64,000 nucleotides of DNA from positions 1-64,000 of the forward strand of contig NZ_BJMN01000034.1 in NCBI RefSeq assembly GCF_006539185.1. The letters run 5' to 3'. The translations under genes and the position numbers were made by a program. The notes under the pieces are model-generated. The model was not told where the DNA came from, did no database searches, and was given only the letters and a program-made list of their open reading frames with translations. Positions 9,412 to 18,379 of this stretch are shown here, piece after piece. This DNA comes from Streptomyces gardneri. GTDB lineage: Bacteria; Actinomycetota; Actinomycetes; Streptomycetales; Streptomycetaceae. The first letter of the stretch is position 1; each line of letters opens with the position of its first letter.

Positions 9412-10530
9412 ATGAGCCTGACCCTGAGGACCATCAGCCGTGAGCAGCATCTGGGATTCATCCAGAGCCAGCCCGCGGCGAGCCACTGCCAGGTCCCGGC
9501 GTGGGCTGATGTGAAGACCGAGTGGCGCTCGGAGAACCTCGGTTGGTTCGACAAGAACGGCGAGCTCGTCGGCGTCGGCCTGGTGCTCTACCGCCAGCTC
9601 CCGAAGATCAAGCGCTACCTGGCCTATCTGCCCGAGGGCCCGGTCATCAACTGGCACGCGCCGAACCTCGACGACTGGCTGCAGCCGATGCTGGCGCACC
9701 TCAAGCAGCAGGGCGCGTTCTCGGTGAAGATGGGCCCGCCGGTCGTCATCCGCCGCTGGGACGCCGCCGCCATCAAGTCCGGCATCCAGGACCCGGACGT
9801 GAAGCGCCTCAAGGACGTCGAGGCCACCCACATCGAGCCGCGCGCCTTCGAGGTCGCCGACCGGCTGCGGAAGATGGGCTGGCAGCAGGCCGAGGACGGC
9901 GGCGCCGGCTTCGGCGACGTCCAGCCCCGCTACGTCTTCCAGGTCCCGCTCGCGAACCGCTCGCTCGACGACGTCCTCAAGGGCTTCAACCAGCTGTGGC
10001 GCCGCAACATCAAGAAGGCCGAGAAGGCCGGCGTCGAGGTCGTCCAGGGCGGCTACGAGGACCTGGCCGAGTGGCAGCGCCTCTACGAGATCACGGCCGT
10101 CCGCGACCACTTCCGGCCGCGCCCGCTCTCGTACTTCCAGCGCATGTGGACCGTCCTCAACAACGAGGACCCCAACCGCATGCGGCTCTACTTCGCGCGG
10201 CACAACGGCGTGAACCTGTCCGCCGCGACCATGCTCGTCGTCGGTGGCCACGTCTGGTACTCCTACGGCGCCTCCGACAACATCGGCCGCGAGGTCCGGC
10301 CCTCGAACGCGATGCAGTGGCGGATGCTGCGCGACGCCTACGCGATGGGCGCGACCGTCTACGACCTGCGGGGCATCTCCGACTCGCTCGACGAGACCGA
10401 CCACCTCTTCGGGCTCATCCAGTTCAAGGTGGGCACGGGCGGCGAGGCCGTCGAGTACGTCGGCGAGTGGGACTTCCCGCTGAACAAGCTGCTGCACAAG
10501 GCGCTCGACATCTACATGTCCCGCCGCTGA
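9412..10530 (+). CDS. femX: FemX-type peptidoglycan bridge glycyltransferase (FemABX family)
   Basis: A 372-residue non-ribosomal peptidyltransferase with two GNAT-like domains, the length and layout of FemABX proteins. Family members use glycyl-tRNA to add glycine to the stem peptide of lipid II on the cytoplasmic face; in Streptomyces FemX builds the single-Gly bridge onto LL-diaminopimelate. Recognisable segments are IKRYLAYLPEGPVI near the N-terminus and FNQLWRRNIKKAEKAGVEV mid-protein. ATG 9412 follows CGAGGAG. The alanine-racemase-like gene follows after 82 bases on the same strand, suggesting a wall-precursor operon. Confidence 0.9.
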   Translation: MSLTLRTISREQHLGFIQSQPAASHCQVPAWADVKTEWRSENLGWFDKNGELVGVGLVLYRQLPKIKRYLAYLPEGPVINWHAPNLDDWLQPMLAHLKQQGAFSVKMGPPVVIRRWDAAAIKSGIQDPDVKRLKDVEATHIEPRAFEVADRLRKMGWQQAEDGGAGFGDVQPRYVFQVPLANRSLDDVLKGFNQLWRRNIKKAEKAGVEVVQGGYEDLAEWQRLYEITAVRDHFRPRPLSYFQRMWTVLNNEDPNRMRLYFARHNGVNLSAATMLVVGGHVWYSYGASDNIGREVRPSNAMQWRMLRDAYAMGATVYDLRGISDSLDETDHLFGLIQFKVGTGGEAVEYVGEWDFPLNKLLHKALDIYMSRR

Positions 10531-10612
10531 GTCGCGTCGCTTCGGCGACGGTTCCGTAGTCTCGTACATATCTTTGATACACCGCTGCCACCAGAAAGGT
10601 TCCGGGCCGGCC

Positions 10613-11644
10613 ATGGCGCTCTCCCTCTACGTCGACACCGCTCGCTGGCGCGCGCACCAGAAGACGGTCATCGACCAGTTCCCCGGTCTGATCCCGGTCT
10701 GCAAGGGCAACGGCTACGGCTTCGGGCACGAGCGCCTCGCCGACGAGGCCGCCCGGTTCGGCGCCGACATGCTCGCGGTCGGCACGACCTACGAAGCCGC
10801 GCGGATCAAGGACTGGTTCAGCGGCGACCTGCTGGTCCTCACCCCCTTCCGCCGGGGTGAGGAACCGGTTCCGCTGCCCGACCGGGTCATCCGCTCCGTG
10901 TCCTCCGTGGACGGCGTCCACGCCCTGGTGGGCGCCCGGGTCGTCATCGAGTGCATGAGCTCGATGAAGCGGCACGGCGTCCACGAGGAGGAGCTCCAGC
11001 AGCTCCACGCCGCCATCGAGGACGTACGGCTGGAGGGCTTCGCCCTCCACCTCCCGCTGGACCGCCCGGACGGCACCGACGCGGTCGAGGAGGTCATCGC
11101 CTGGATGGACCGGCTGCGGGCCGCCCGCCTGCCGCTGCACACCATGTTCGTGAGCCACCTGCGGGCCGAGGAACAGGCCCGGCTCCAGCAGCAGTTCCCG
11201 CAGACCCGCTTCCGCGCGCGGATCGGCACCCGGCTCTGGCTGGGCGACCACGAGGCCACCGAGTACCGGGGCGCCGTCCTCGACGTCACCCGGGTCGCCA
11301 AGGGGGACCGGTTCGGCTACCGCCAGCAGAAGGCCGCCTCGGACGGCTGGCTGGTCGTCGTCGCCGGCGGCACCTCGCACGGCGTGGGCCTGGAGGCCCC
11401 CAAGGCGATGCACGGCGTCATGCCGCGCGCCAAGGGCGTCGCACGGGCCGGTCTGGCCACGGTCAACCGGAACCTGTCGCCCTTCGTCTGGGCGGGCAAG
11501 CAGCGCTGGTTCGCGGAGCCGCCGCACATGCAGGTGTCGATCCTGTTCGTGCCCTCCGACGCCCAGGAGCCCCGTGTGGGCGACGAGCTGGTGGCGCATC
11601 TGCGCCACACCACGACGCAGTTCGACCGGCTCGTGGAGCGCTGA
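10613..11644 (+). CDS. alanine-racemase-like PLP protein (fold type III)
   Basis: 343 residues from ATG 10613. The N-terminal TIM-barrel half carries the PLP-lysine motif as VCKGNGYGFG (Lys31). In the C-terminal half, where classical Alr has the catalytic-tyrosine motif GYADG, this protein appears to read GTSHG, and the usual MDQ triad reads MQV. It may therefore be a racemase with different chemistry or a PLP protein acting on FemX precursors. It is not assigned as the main alr. It is co-directional with femX, and an in-frame start at 10574 is also possible. Confidence 0.75.
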   Translation: MALSLYVDTARWRAHQKTVIDQFPGLIPVCKGNGYGFGHERLADEAARFGADMLAVGTTYEAARIKDWFSGDLLVLTPFRRGEEPVPLPDRVIRSVSSVDGVHALVGARVVIECMSSMKRHGVHEEELQQLHAAIEDVRLEGFALHLPLDRPDGTDAVEEVIAWMDRLRAARLPLHTMFVSHLRAEEQARLQQQFPQTRFRARIGTRLWLGDHEATEYRGAVLDVTRVAKGDRFGYRQQKAASDGWLVVVAGGTSHGVGLEAPKAMHGVMPRAKGVARAGLATVNRNLSPFVWAGKQRWFAEPPHMQVSILFVPSDAQEPRVGDELVAHLRHTTTQFDRLVER

Positions 11645-11659
11645 GCCGGTCGAGCACGT

Positions 11660-13186
11660 TCACCCCCGGGAGTCCCGTTCCGTCACCGGTTCCGGATCCC
11701 CGGGGGTGCCCCATTCCACCCGCGGCCCCTCCGCCGCCGGCGCGGCGTGCCGGGCCGGATGCGCCGCCCTGCCCGTGACGAAGACGTCCTCCGCGCCGTC
11801 CAGGACGCCCCCCGAAGGGTCGTCCGAGCCGTCCTGCCGGACCGGGTCCTTCTCGGGCAGGAGGATGTCGCGTACGACCATCACGCACAGGTACAGCGTG
11901 CCGAGCAGGTGCAGGACGATCGCGAACTGGTAGCCGTCGACCGGCAGTCCCTGCTTGCTGCCGCTGTTCATGAAGGCCAGGTACATCCAGATGCCCAGGA
12001 AGTACATGACCTCGCACGCCTGCCAGATCAGGAAGTCGCGCCAGCGCGGCCTGGCGAGGGCCGCGAGCGGGACGAGCCAGAGCACGTACTGCGGCGAGTA
12101 GACCTTGTTGGTCAGGACGAACGCGGCGACGACCAGGAAGGCCAGCTGGGCGAAGCGGGGCCTGCGGGGAGCGCTGAACGCCAGGAAGCCGAGGGCGACC
12201 ACCGCGACCACCATGAGCATCAGGGCGTACATGTTGGCCTTGTCCGGCGTGATCGAGGTGCCCGTGCGCTGGCTGACCAGCAGCCAGACCGAACCGAAGT
12301 CGACGTTCCGGTCACGGCTGAAGAGGTAGAACTGCTTCCACCCCTCGGGCGCCATCAGCATCACGGGCAGGTTCACGACCAGCCACGCACCGGCCGCACC
12401 GAGCACGGCCGTCCCGTACTCCCGCCACTTCCCCGCGCGCCAGCAGAGCAGCAGCAGCGGGACGAGGAGCAGTATCGGGTAGAACTTCGCGGCCGTGGCG
12501 AGGCCGAGCAGGATGCCGAAGCCGAGCGGCCGGCCGCGCGACCACAGGAGGACCGCGGCGGAGGTCAGGGCGACGGCCAGTATGTCCCAGTTGATCGTGG
12601 CGGTGAGCGCGATGGAGGGCGCCAGGGCGACCAGGAGGCCGTCCCAGGGGCGGCTCCGGTGCGTCCGCGTCACACAGACCGCGAGGACGGCCGCGCAGAC
12701 CATCAGCATGCCCGCGTTGACCATCCAGAACGTCTGCTCGCGGTGGTCCATGGTGCCGCTGCCGGGCGTCAGCCAGGCCGCGACCTCCATGAAGAGGCCC
12801 GTCAGGACGGGGTACTCCAGAAACGGTATGTCGCCGCTCAGCCGGTCGAAGTAGGGCACCAGGCCGTCGGCGAACCCGCGCCCGGAGAAGAGGTGCGGGA
12901 TGTCCGAGTAACAGGCGTGGGTGTACTGCGAGGTGGTGCCCCGGAACCAGGCCCAGTTGTAGCAGGGCAGTTTCTGCACCATGCCGAGGGCGAACATCCC
13001 GATGGCCACGAGGGCGATCACCCGCACCGGTGTGAACTGACCGCGGCCGGTCAGGGCACGGCGGCCGAAGGGACCGCCGATCAGCTCGCTGCCCGCGGCG
13101 GCCACCTCGTCCCGGTGGGTGGGGATGACGGTCCGCGGGCCCTGCGGCCGGTCCTGCGGCTCGCGCGTCTTCTGGAGGCTCGGCAT
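11660..13186 (-). CDS. polytopic glycosyltransferase, GT87/DUF2029 (mannosyltransferase-like)
   Basis: A 508-residue protein with about 10-12 hydrophobic segments. GT87 enzymes use polyprenyl-phosphate sugars to glycosylate envelope lipids or glycans. Typical elements are the first helix RVIALVAIGMFALGMVQKLP, a soluble loop with YSDIPHLFSGRGFADGLVPY containing an acidic residue, and WDGLLVALAPSIALTATINWD. Start 13186 is favoured over 13195 because AGGA is about 9 bases upstream of the former. It follows the class A PBP gene on the same strand, so both may act in envelope building. Confidence 0.8.
   Translation of the reverse strand: MPSLQKTREPQDRPQGPRTVIPTHRDEVAAAGSELIGGPFGRRALTGRGQFTPVRVIALVAIGMFALGMVQKLPCYNWAWFRGTTSQYTHACYSDIPHLFSGRGFADGLVPYFDRLSGDIPFLEYPVLTGLFMEVAAWLTPGSGTMDHREQTFWMVNAGMLMVCAAVLAVCVTRTHRSRPWDGLLVALAPSIALTATINWDILAVALTSAAVLLWSRGRPLGFGILLGLATAAKFYPILLLVPLLLLCWRAGKWREYGTAVLGAAGAWLVVNLPVMLMAPEGWKQFYLFSRDRNVDFGSVWLLVSQRTGTSITPDKANMYALMLMVVAVVALGFLAFSAPRRPRFAQLAFLVVAAFVLTNKVYSPQYVLWLVPLAALARPRWRDFLIWQACEVMYFLGIWMYLAFMNSGSKQGLPVDGYQFAIVLHLLGTLYLCVMVVRDILLPEKDPVRQDGSDDPSGGVLDGAEDVFVTGRAAHPARHAAPAAEGPRVEWGTPGDPEPVTERDSRG
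11661..11708 (+). terminator. possible terminator of the FemX/Alr-like unit
   Basis: Stem CACCCCCGGG/CCCGGGGGTG with a 28-base loop, starting 16 bases after the racemase-like stop codon and overlapping the 3' end of the convergent glycosyltransferase gene. The long loop and lack of a T tract keep confidence low. Confidence 0.35.
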
Positions 13187-13217
13187 GGGGGACATCCTGC
13201 CGTACGTCCCCGGCGAA

Positions 13218-13281
13218 ACGGCGAGGGCCGCCGTGTCCGGTCCGTACGGAAGGTACGGACGGACGCGACGGCCCTCGCCGT
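13218..13281 (-). terminator. terminator after the class A PBP gene
   Basis: Perfect 13-bp outer stem ACGGCGAGGGCCG / CGGCCCTCGCCGT enclosing a second hairpin (TCCGTAC/GTACGGA) in the 121-base gap between the PBP and glycosyltransferase genes. This suggests that at least part of the transcription stops between them. Confidence 0.65.
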
Positions 13282-13307
13282 GTGCCCCGGGAAGGGCGCG
13301 GCCGGGA

Positions 13308-16115
13308 TCAGGGAGTCCAGGCCCCGTCGTCTCCGTTGCCGCCGCCGGGCTTGCCAGTCCCGTTGCCCGGGTCCTCCGTCGTCGCCGAGTCGGTCGGCGT
13401 CGGCGCCTCCGTCGTGGTCGGCGGCGTGGTCGTCGGCTCACCCGTGTTGCCGCCCGGATCGCCACCCGGGTCGTTGCAGTCCAGGTCCCAGACGTTGCAG
13501 GTCGTCTTGCCCGGCTTCGGCGACCTCGTCGGCCTCGTCGGGGGAGTCGTCGTCGGGGTGGCCGGGGGAGTCGTCGTCGGCGCCTCGGTCGTCGGCGTCG
13601 CCGTGGTCTCGGTGGGCGTCGGGGTGGCCGTCGGCGAAGGCGTCGGGCTGGTGGCGCCACCGCCGAAGACCGGCTCGGCGTTCTCCAGGTCCTCGGGCTC
13701 GGGGAACTTCACGTCCGGCATGTCCGCGACGGCATCCGTCATGTAGTCGTTCCAGATCTGCGAGGGGAACGACGAACCGTGGATGGTGTCCCGGTCACCC
13801 GTGCCGTACATCTCCTCGAACTCGCGGTTCTTCTTCGTCTCGTCGTCGTCGAAGCGGTACATGTCGATGGCGGTCGACAGCTGCGGGGTGTAGCCCACGA
13901 ACCAGGCCGACTTGTTGCCGTCGGTCGTACCGGTCTTGCCGGCCACCGCGCGGCCCGGGATCGCGGCCTTGCGGCCGGTGCCCTCCGGGTCCTCCACGAC
14001 AGACCGGAGGACGTCGGTGACGTTGCTGGCGATGGCCGTCGAGAAGGCCTGCACGGTCTTGGCCTCGTGCTTGTAGACGGTCTTTCCGCCCTTGACCACC
14101 TTGGTCACCGAGAACGGGTCCTTCTGCTGGCCGTTGTCGGCGAAGGTCGCGTAGGCGCCGGCCATCCGGATCGCGCTCGGGCTGGAGATACCGAGGGAGA
14201 AGGAGGGCACCTCGCCCTTGACGAGCGAGTCCTCGCGCAGACCGGCGCTGACGGCGGCGGCGCGGACCTTGTCGATGCCGATGTCCATGCCGAGCTGCAC
14301 GTACGGGGAGTTGGCCGACTTGATCATGGCGCGGCGAAGGGTCATGGACCCGTAGCTCGCGTCGCCGTCATTGGTCTGGAACCACTCCTCGCCCTTCTCG
14401 TTCTCCCAGATCTCGCCGTCGTACTGCCGGATCTTCAGCTTGTTCTTGCCGGAGTAGCGGCTCTTGTCCGGGTCCACGATCGTGCGGGAGGACTCGTCCT
14501 GGACGGGACCGAGTTCCTTGTCCCGGACGCCGTACTGCATCGCGGCGGCGAGCACGAAGGGCTTGAAGGTCGATCCGACCTGGGCACCGGTCGTGTCGGC
14601 GTTGTTGGTGAAGTGCTTGGTGGCGTCGGCGCCGCCGTAGATCGCGACCAGCGCGCCCGTCTGCGCGTTCACGGAGGCACCGCCGAACTGGACGTTGGTG
14701 TCCGTCTTCGGCCGCTTCTTCGGGTCGATGTTCTCGTCGTAGACCTTCTTGACCGCGGCCTCGAGGTCGTTCACCTTCTTCTTCTCGAAGGTGGTGTAGA
14801 TCTCGTAGCCGCCGCGCTCCAGCTCCTTGGCGCCGATGCCGTCGGTGTTGTTGTTGATGTAGTTCGCCTTGGCCGTGCTGACGAGGTAGCCGATCTGACC
14901 GCTCAGCTGCGCGTCCTGCTTGCGCTTCTGGACCTTGGGGAACGCCGTGTACTTGGCACGCTCCTCGGCCGTGATCTTGCCGTCCTTGACCATCTCGTCC
15001 AGGATCCAGCTCCACCGCTTGGTGGCCCGGTCGAGGTTCTTGTCGGGCGTGGCCTCGGGGTCGATCTCGGGGTAGCCGGCCGGGTCGTAGTACGTCGCGC
15101 CCTTGAGCACCGCCGTGAGCAGCGCCGACTCACTGGCGTTGAGGTGCTTGGCGTCCTTGTTGAAGTACGCGCGGGAGGCTGCCTGGATGCCGTAGGCACC
15201 ACGCCCGTAGTACGAGGTGTTCAGGTAACCGGCCATAATCTCGGGCTTGCCCACGTCGTTGCCGACCTTCATGGAGATGAAGAGTTCCTTCACCTTCCGG
15301 GTGAGGGTCTGCGACTGGTCGTTGAGCCGGTTGTTCTTCACGTACTGCTGGGTGATGGTCGAGCCGCCCTGGGTCTCGCCGCCCTTGGCCATGTTCCACA
15401 CGGCGCGGCCCATGCCCATCGGGTCGATGCCCGAGTCGTCCCAGAAGGTCTTGTTCTCGGCCGAGACCACGGCCTCCTGCATGACCCTCGGGATCTGCTC
15501 GATCCCGACGATCTGACGGTTCGTACCACTGCCGGTCGCGACCATGCGCGAGCCGTCGGCCCAGTAGTAGATGTTGTTCTGCGAGACCGCGGTCTCGTCC
15601 GTCTCGGGGATGGTGACCTGGGAGTACGCGAAGACCGCACCGCCCATGAGCACGCCGACGAACACCAGGAAGGTGCCCGTCACGAGCTTCCACGAGGGCA
15701 TCCAGCGACGCCAGCCGTACTTGTCGTGCCGCGGATAGTCGATGATGCGCTTCTTGCCCGGCGGACGACCGCCGGAGCCCCGCCCCGGACCGCTGCCGCG
15801 ACCGCCGCCACCGCCACCACCGCGGCGTCCTCCACCGGGACCGCCAGGGCCACCAGGGCCTCCGGGGCCGGCCTCGGCACCCCTTCGACGGCCGCCACGC
15901 TGCGCGGCCCGACGGGCCTCCGCGCGACCGCCGTAGGCAGGCGGCTCCTCCCCATGGGAAGAAGGCGGTCCGTACGAGGCCACAGGGGCCCTCGTAACGA
16001 CATCCTGGGCCGGGGCCGACCTGCGGCCCACCGGCTGCTGGGCAGCGCGCCGTGTCGCCGCGCGGCCACCTGTCGGCGGCTCCTGCGGCGACATTTTGCG
16101 ACGATGCTCGCTCAT
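13308..16115 (-). CDS. bifunctional class A penicillin-binding protein (transglycosylase/transpeptidase)
   Basis: 935 residues. A 140-residue Arg/Gly/Pro-rich cytoplasmic tail precedes a single membrane helix (about 143-164). The GT51 domain has SAENKTFW with catalytic Glu220 and QGGSTITQQ at 249-257. The transpeptidase domain has SxxK as Ser515-TFK518, an SAN motif (SANSPY) and KTGT from Lys727. The last 130 residues are a Pro/Thr/Gly-rich extracellular tail. It polymerises lipid II and cross-links peptides. Fits with FemX, MurJ and the neighbouring glycosyltransferase. Confidence 0.95.
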   Translation of the reverse strand: MSEHRRKMSPQEPPTGGRAATRRAAQQPVGRRSAPAQDVVTRAPVASYGPPSSHGEEPPAYGGRAEARRAAQRGGRRRGAEAGPGGPGGPGGPGGGRRGGGGGGGRGSGPGRGSGGRPPGKKRIIDYPRHDKYGWRRWMPSWKLVTGTFLVFVGVLMGGAVFAYSQVTIPETDETAVSQNNIYYWADGSRMVATGSGTNRQIVGIEQIPRVMQEAVVSAENKTFWDDSGIDPMGMGRAVWNMAKGGETQGGSTITQQYVKNNRLNDQSQTLTRKVKELFISMKVGNDVGKPEIMAGYLNTSYYGRGAYGIQAASRAYFNKDAKHLNASESALLTAVLKGATYYDPAGYPEIDPEATPDKNLDRATKRWSWILDEMVKDGKITAEERAKYTAFPKVQKRKQDAQLSGQIGYLVSTAKANYINNNTDGIGAKELERGGYEIYTTFEKKKVNDLEAAVKKVYDENIDPKKRPKTDTNVQFGGASVNAQTGALVAIYGGADATKHFTNNADTTGAQVGSTFKPFVLAAAMQYGVRDKELGPVQDESSRTIVDPDKSRYSGKNKLKIRQYDGEIWENEKGEEWFQTNDGDASYGSMTLRRAMIKSANSPYVQLGMDIGIDKVRAAAVSAGLREDSLVKGEVPSFSLGISSPSAIRMAGAYATFADNGQQKDPFSVTKVVKGGKTVYKHEAKTVQAFSTAIASNVTDVLRSVVEDPEGTGRKAAIPGRAVAGKTGTTDGNKSAWFVGYTPQLSTAIDMYRFDDDETKKNREFEEMYGTGDRDTIHGSSFPSQIWNDYMTDAVADMPDVKFPEPEDLENAEPVFGGGATSPTPSPTATPTPTETTATPTTEAPTTTPPATPTTTPPTRPTRSPKPGKTTCNVWDLDCNDPGGDPGGNTGEPTTTPPTTTEAPTPTDSATTEDPGNGTGKPGGGNGDDGAWTP

Positions 16116-16418
16116 CGAACGACTACTCCTCGGGCAGGCGCGTACGCCTGGAAGCGGCAGTTGAGTTCCGGTCCCCCCGAAATGCGCACGGGCGGAACCC
16201 CATCGGAGGCCCCTCCGTAACGCAGCCGGTCACCCGCAGCACTGACGCCCCACGGCATCGCTTGGTTCCCGGTGGTCTGCATGCCGCACAGACTACGCAC
16301 GGCCAAAACCCACGTAGGGCCGGAGTTCACCCCAAATCAGGCAAGTCGATCGCTGTGAATTGACGATGTGACGCCGGTCACGGCGGTCCCACTTGTCGAG
16401 ACAGTGAGGCCGTTCTAT
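16116..16418. other. PBP/PadR divergent intergenic region
   Basis: About 370 bases separate the class A PBP start from the PadR start. The left part should contain the PBP promoter, but no convincing -35/-10 pair or RNA structure was identified. The right part holds the PadR palindrome described separately. No small reading frame with a ribosome-binding site was seen. Confidence 0.4.
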
Positions 16419-16451
16419 CGTGCTGATGTATCGAGTCGATACATCAGCACG
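16419..16451. promoter_or_regulatory. 33-bp perfect palindrome upstream of padR (likely PadR operator)
   Basis: Two 16-bp arms, CGTGCTGATGTATCGA and its exact complement, flank a single G. The core contains ATGT...ACAT, the half-site pattern of PadR regulators. It ends 34 bases before the PadR start codon, an autoregulatory position. Confidence 0.75.
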
Positions 16452-16485
16452 GCATAAGGGTCCCGAGAAGCGGAGGAGGCGACGG

Positions 16486-17166
16486 ATGAGCAGGCGCTCA
16501 GGCATCCTCGAGTTCGCCGTTCTCGGCCTGCTCCGCGAGGCCCCGATGCACGGGTACGAGCTGCGGAAGCGCCTCAACACCTCGCTGGGGGTCTTCCGGG
16601 CCTTCAGCTACGGGACGCTGTATCCCTGCCTCAAGACGCTGGTCGCCAACGGCTGGTTGATCGAGGAGCCGGGCAGCGCCCCCGAGGAGGCCCTCGCCGC
16701 TTCACTCGCAGGACGCCGGGCCAAGATCGTCTACCGGTTGACACCGGAAGGTAAGGAGCACTTCGAGGAGCTCCTCACCCACACCGGCCCCGACGCCTGG
16801 GAGGACGAGCACTTCGCGGCCCGCTTCGCCTTCTTCGGTCAGACCGAGCGCGAAGTACGGATGCGGGTGCTCGAAGGCCGCCGCAGCCGGCTGGAGGAGC
16901 GCCTGGAGAAGATGCGCGCCTCCCTGGCCCGGACCCGCGAACGACTCGACGACTACACGCTTGAGCTGCAGCGCCACGGTATGGAGTCCGTGGAGCGCGA
17001 AGTGCGCTGGCTGAACGAGCTCATCGAGAGCGAGCGGGCGGGGCGGGATCAGCGATCCGGCCCCGACGCCCCCGCTCTGCACGACAACGATTCTGGAGAA
17101 ACGGGCGGCCTGCCCCGGCACGGGGGCAGTACCCGGCCGGATCCGTCCGACGACACCGCCAAGTGA
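16486..17166 (+). CDS. PadR-family transcriptional regulator
   Basis: 226 residues from ATG 16486, preceded by GGAGGAGG. The N-terminal winged helix (about 1-95; LEFAVLGLLREAPMHGYELRKRL, quoted as LEFAVLGLLREAPMHGYEL) is followed by the C-terminal helical dimerisation domain of PadR subfamily 1, with a coiled-coil-like stretch around RRSRLEERLEKMRASLARTR. PadR proteins are usually ligand-responsive repressors. The 33-bp palindrome just upstream suggests autoregulation; ino1 starts 50 bases downstream on the same strand and could be in the same transcript. Confidence 0.9.
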   Translation: MSRRSGILEFAVLGLLREAPMHGYELRKRLNTSLGVFRAFSYGTLYPCLKTLVANGWLIEEPGSAPEEALAASLAGRRAKIVYRLTPEGKEHFEELLTHTGPDAWEDEHFAARFAFFGQTEREVRMRVLEGRRSRLEERLEKMRASLARTRERLDDYTLELQRHGMESVEREVRWLNELIESERAGRDQRSGPDAPALHDNDSGETGGLPRHGGSTRPDPSDDTAK

Positions 17167-17216
17167 AACCCTGCGCACAGCAGGGCTTCCACGATCACAA
17201 CAGGGAGCAACCGGAA

Positions 17217-18299
17217 ATGGGTTCGGTTCGCGTAGCCATCGTCGGCGTGGGCAACTGCGCCGCCTCGCTGGTCCAGGGCGTCGAGTACTACAAGGACGCC
17301 GACCCGGCGGCCAAGGTGCCCGGCCTGATGCACGTCCAGTTCGGCGACTACCACGTCGGTGACGTCGAGTTCGTCGCCGCGTTCGACGTCGACGCGAAGA
17401 AGGTCGGCCTCGACCTCTCGGACGCCATCGGCGCCAGCGAGAACAACACCATCAAGATCTGCGACGTCCCGAACGCGGGCGTCACGGTCCAGCGTGGTCA
17501 CACGTTCGACGGTCTCGGTAAGTACTACCGCATGACCATCGAGGAGTCCGCCGAGGAGCCGGTCGACGTCGTCCAGATCCTCAAGGACCGCCAGGTCGAC
17601 GTTCTCGTCTGCTACCTGCCCGTGGGCTCCGAGGACGCTGCGAAGTTCTACGCGCAGTGCGCCATCGACGCCAAGGTCGCGTTCGTCAACGCTCTCCCGG
17701 TCTTCATCGCCGGCACCAAGGAGTGGGCGGACAAGTTCACCGAGGCGGGCGTCCCGATCGTCGGCGACGACATCAAGTCGCAGGTCGGCGCGACCATCAC
17801 GCACCGCGTGATGGCGAAGCTGTTCGAGGACCGCGGTGTCCGTCTTGAGCGCACCATGCAGCTCAACGTCGGCGGCAACATGGACTTCAAGAACATGCTC
17901 GAGCGCGACCGCCTCGAGTCCAAGAAGATCTCCAAGACGCAGGCCGTCACCTCGCAGATCCCGGACCGCGAGCTGGGCGAGAAGAACGTCCACATCGGCC
18001 CGTCGGACTACGTGGCCTGGCTGGACGACCGCAAGTGGGCGTACGTGCGCCTCGAGGGCCGCGCCTTCGGTGACGTTCCGCTGAACCTGGAGTACAAGCT
18101 CGAGGTCTGGGACTCCCCGAACTCCGCGGGTGTCATCATCGACGCCCTGCGCGCCGCGAAGATCGCCAAGGACCGCGGCATCGGCGGCCCCATCCTCTCC
18201 GCGTCGAGCTACTTCATGAAGAGCCCGCCGGTCCAGTACTTCGACGACGAGGCCCTGGCCAACGTCGAGAAGTTCATCAAGGGCGAGGTCGAGCGCTAA
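17217..18299 (+). CDS. ino1: inositol-3-phosphate synthase
   Basis: 360 residues, the size of the actinobacterial Ino1. It converts glucose 6-phosphate to 1L-myo-inositol 1-phosphate, the precursor of mycothiol and phosphatidylinositol. The NAD-binding start is VAIVGVGNCAASLVQG; conserved segments include FVNALPVFIAGT, GDDIKSQVGATITHR and LNVGGNMDFKNM. ATG 17217 follows GGGAG. The upstream PadR regulator is its probable controller. A terminator follows at 18323. Codon use is strongly biased to C-ending codons, consistent with high expression. Confidence 0.95.
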   Translation: MGSVRVAIVGVGNCAASLVQGVEYYKDADPAAKVPGLMHVQFGDYHVGDVEFVAAFDVDAKKVGLDLSDAIGASENNTIKICDVPNAGVTVQRGHTFDGLGKYYRMTIEESAEEPVDVVQILKDRQVDVLVCYLPVGSEDAAKFYAQCAIDAKVAFVNALPVFIAGTKEWADKFTEAGVPIVGDDIKSQVGATITHRVMAKLFEDRGVRLERTMQLNVGGNMDFKNMLERDRLESKKISKTQAVTSQIPDRELGEKNVHIGPSDYVAWLDDRKWAYVRLEGRAFGDVPLNLEYKLEVWDSPNSAGVIIDALRAAKIAKDRGIGGPILSASSYFMKSPPVQYFDDEALANVEKFIKGEVER

Positions 18300-18322
18300 G
18301 CGCTAAGCGCCACACGCTTGTC

Positions 18323-18360
18323 GAAGAGGGTCCCCGCGGTGCTGCCCGGGGGCCCTCTTC
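18323..18360 (+). terminator. terminator after ino1
   Basis: Stem GAAGAGGG/CCCTCTTC extended inward by CCCC/GGGG with one mismatch, 24 bases after the ino1 stop codon and 20 bases before the MFS start. Confidence 0.7.
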
Positions 18361-18379
18361 GTATGTGAGTCTTGCTGCC

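Noticed and set aside
13119..16220. Plus-strand open frame (1033 codons) opposite the class A PBP
   Set aside because: Shadow of the PBP gene; rich in Arg/Val/Gly/Leu and without any domain signature.
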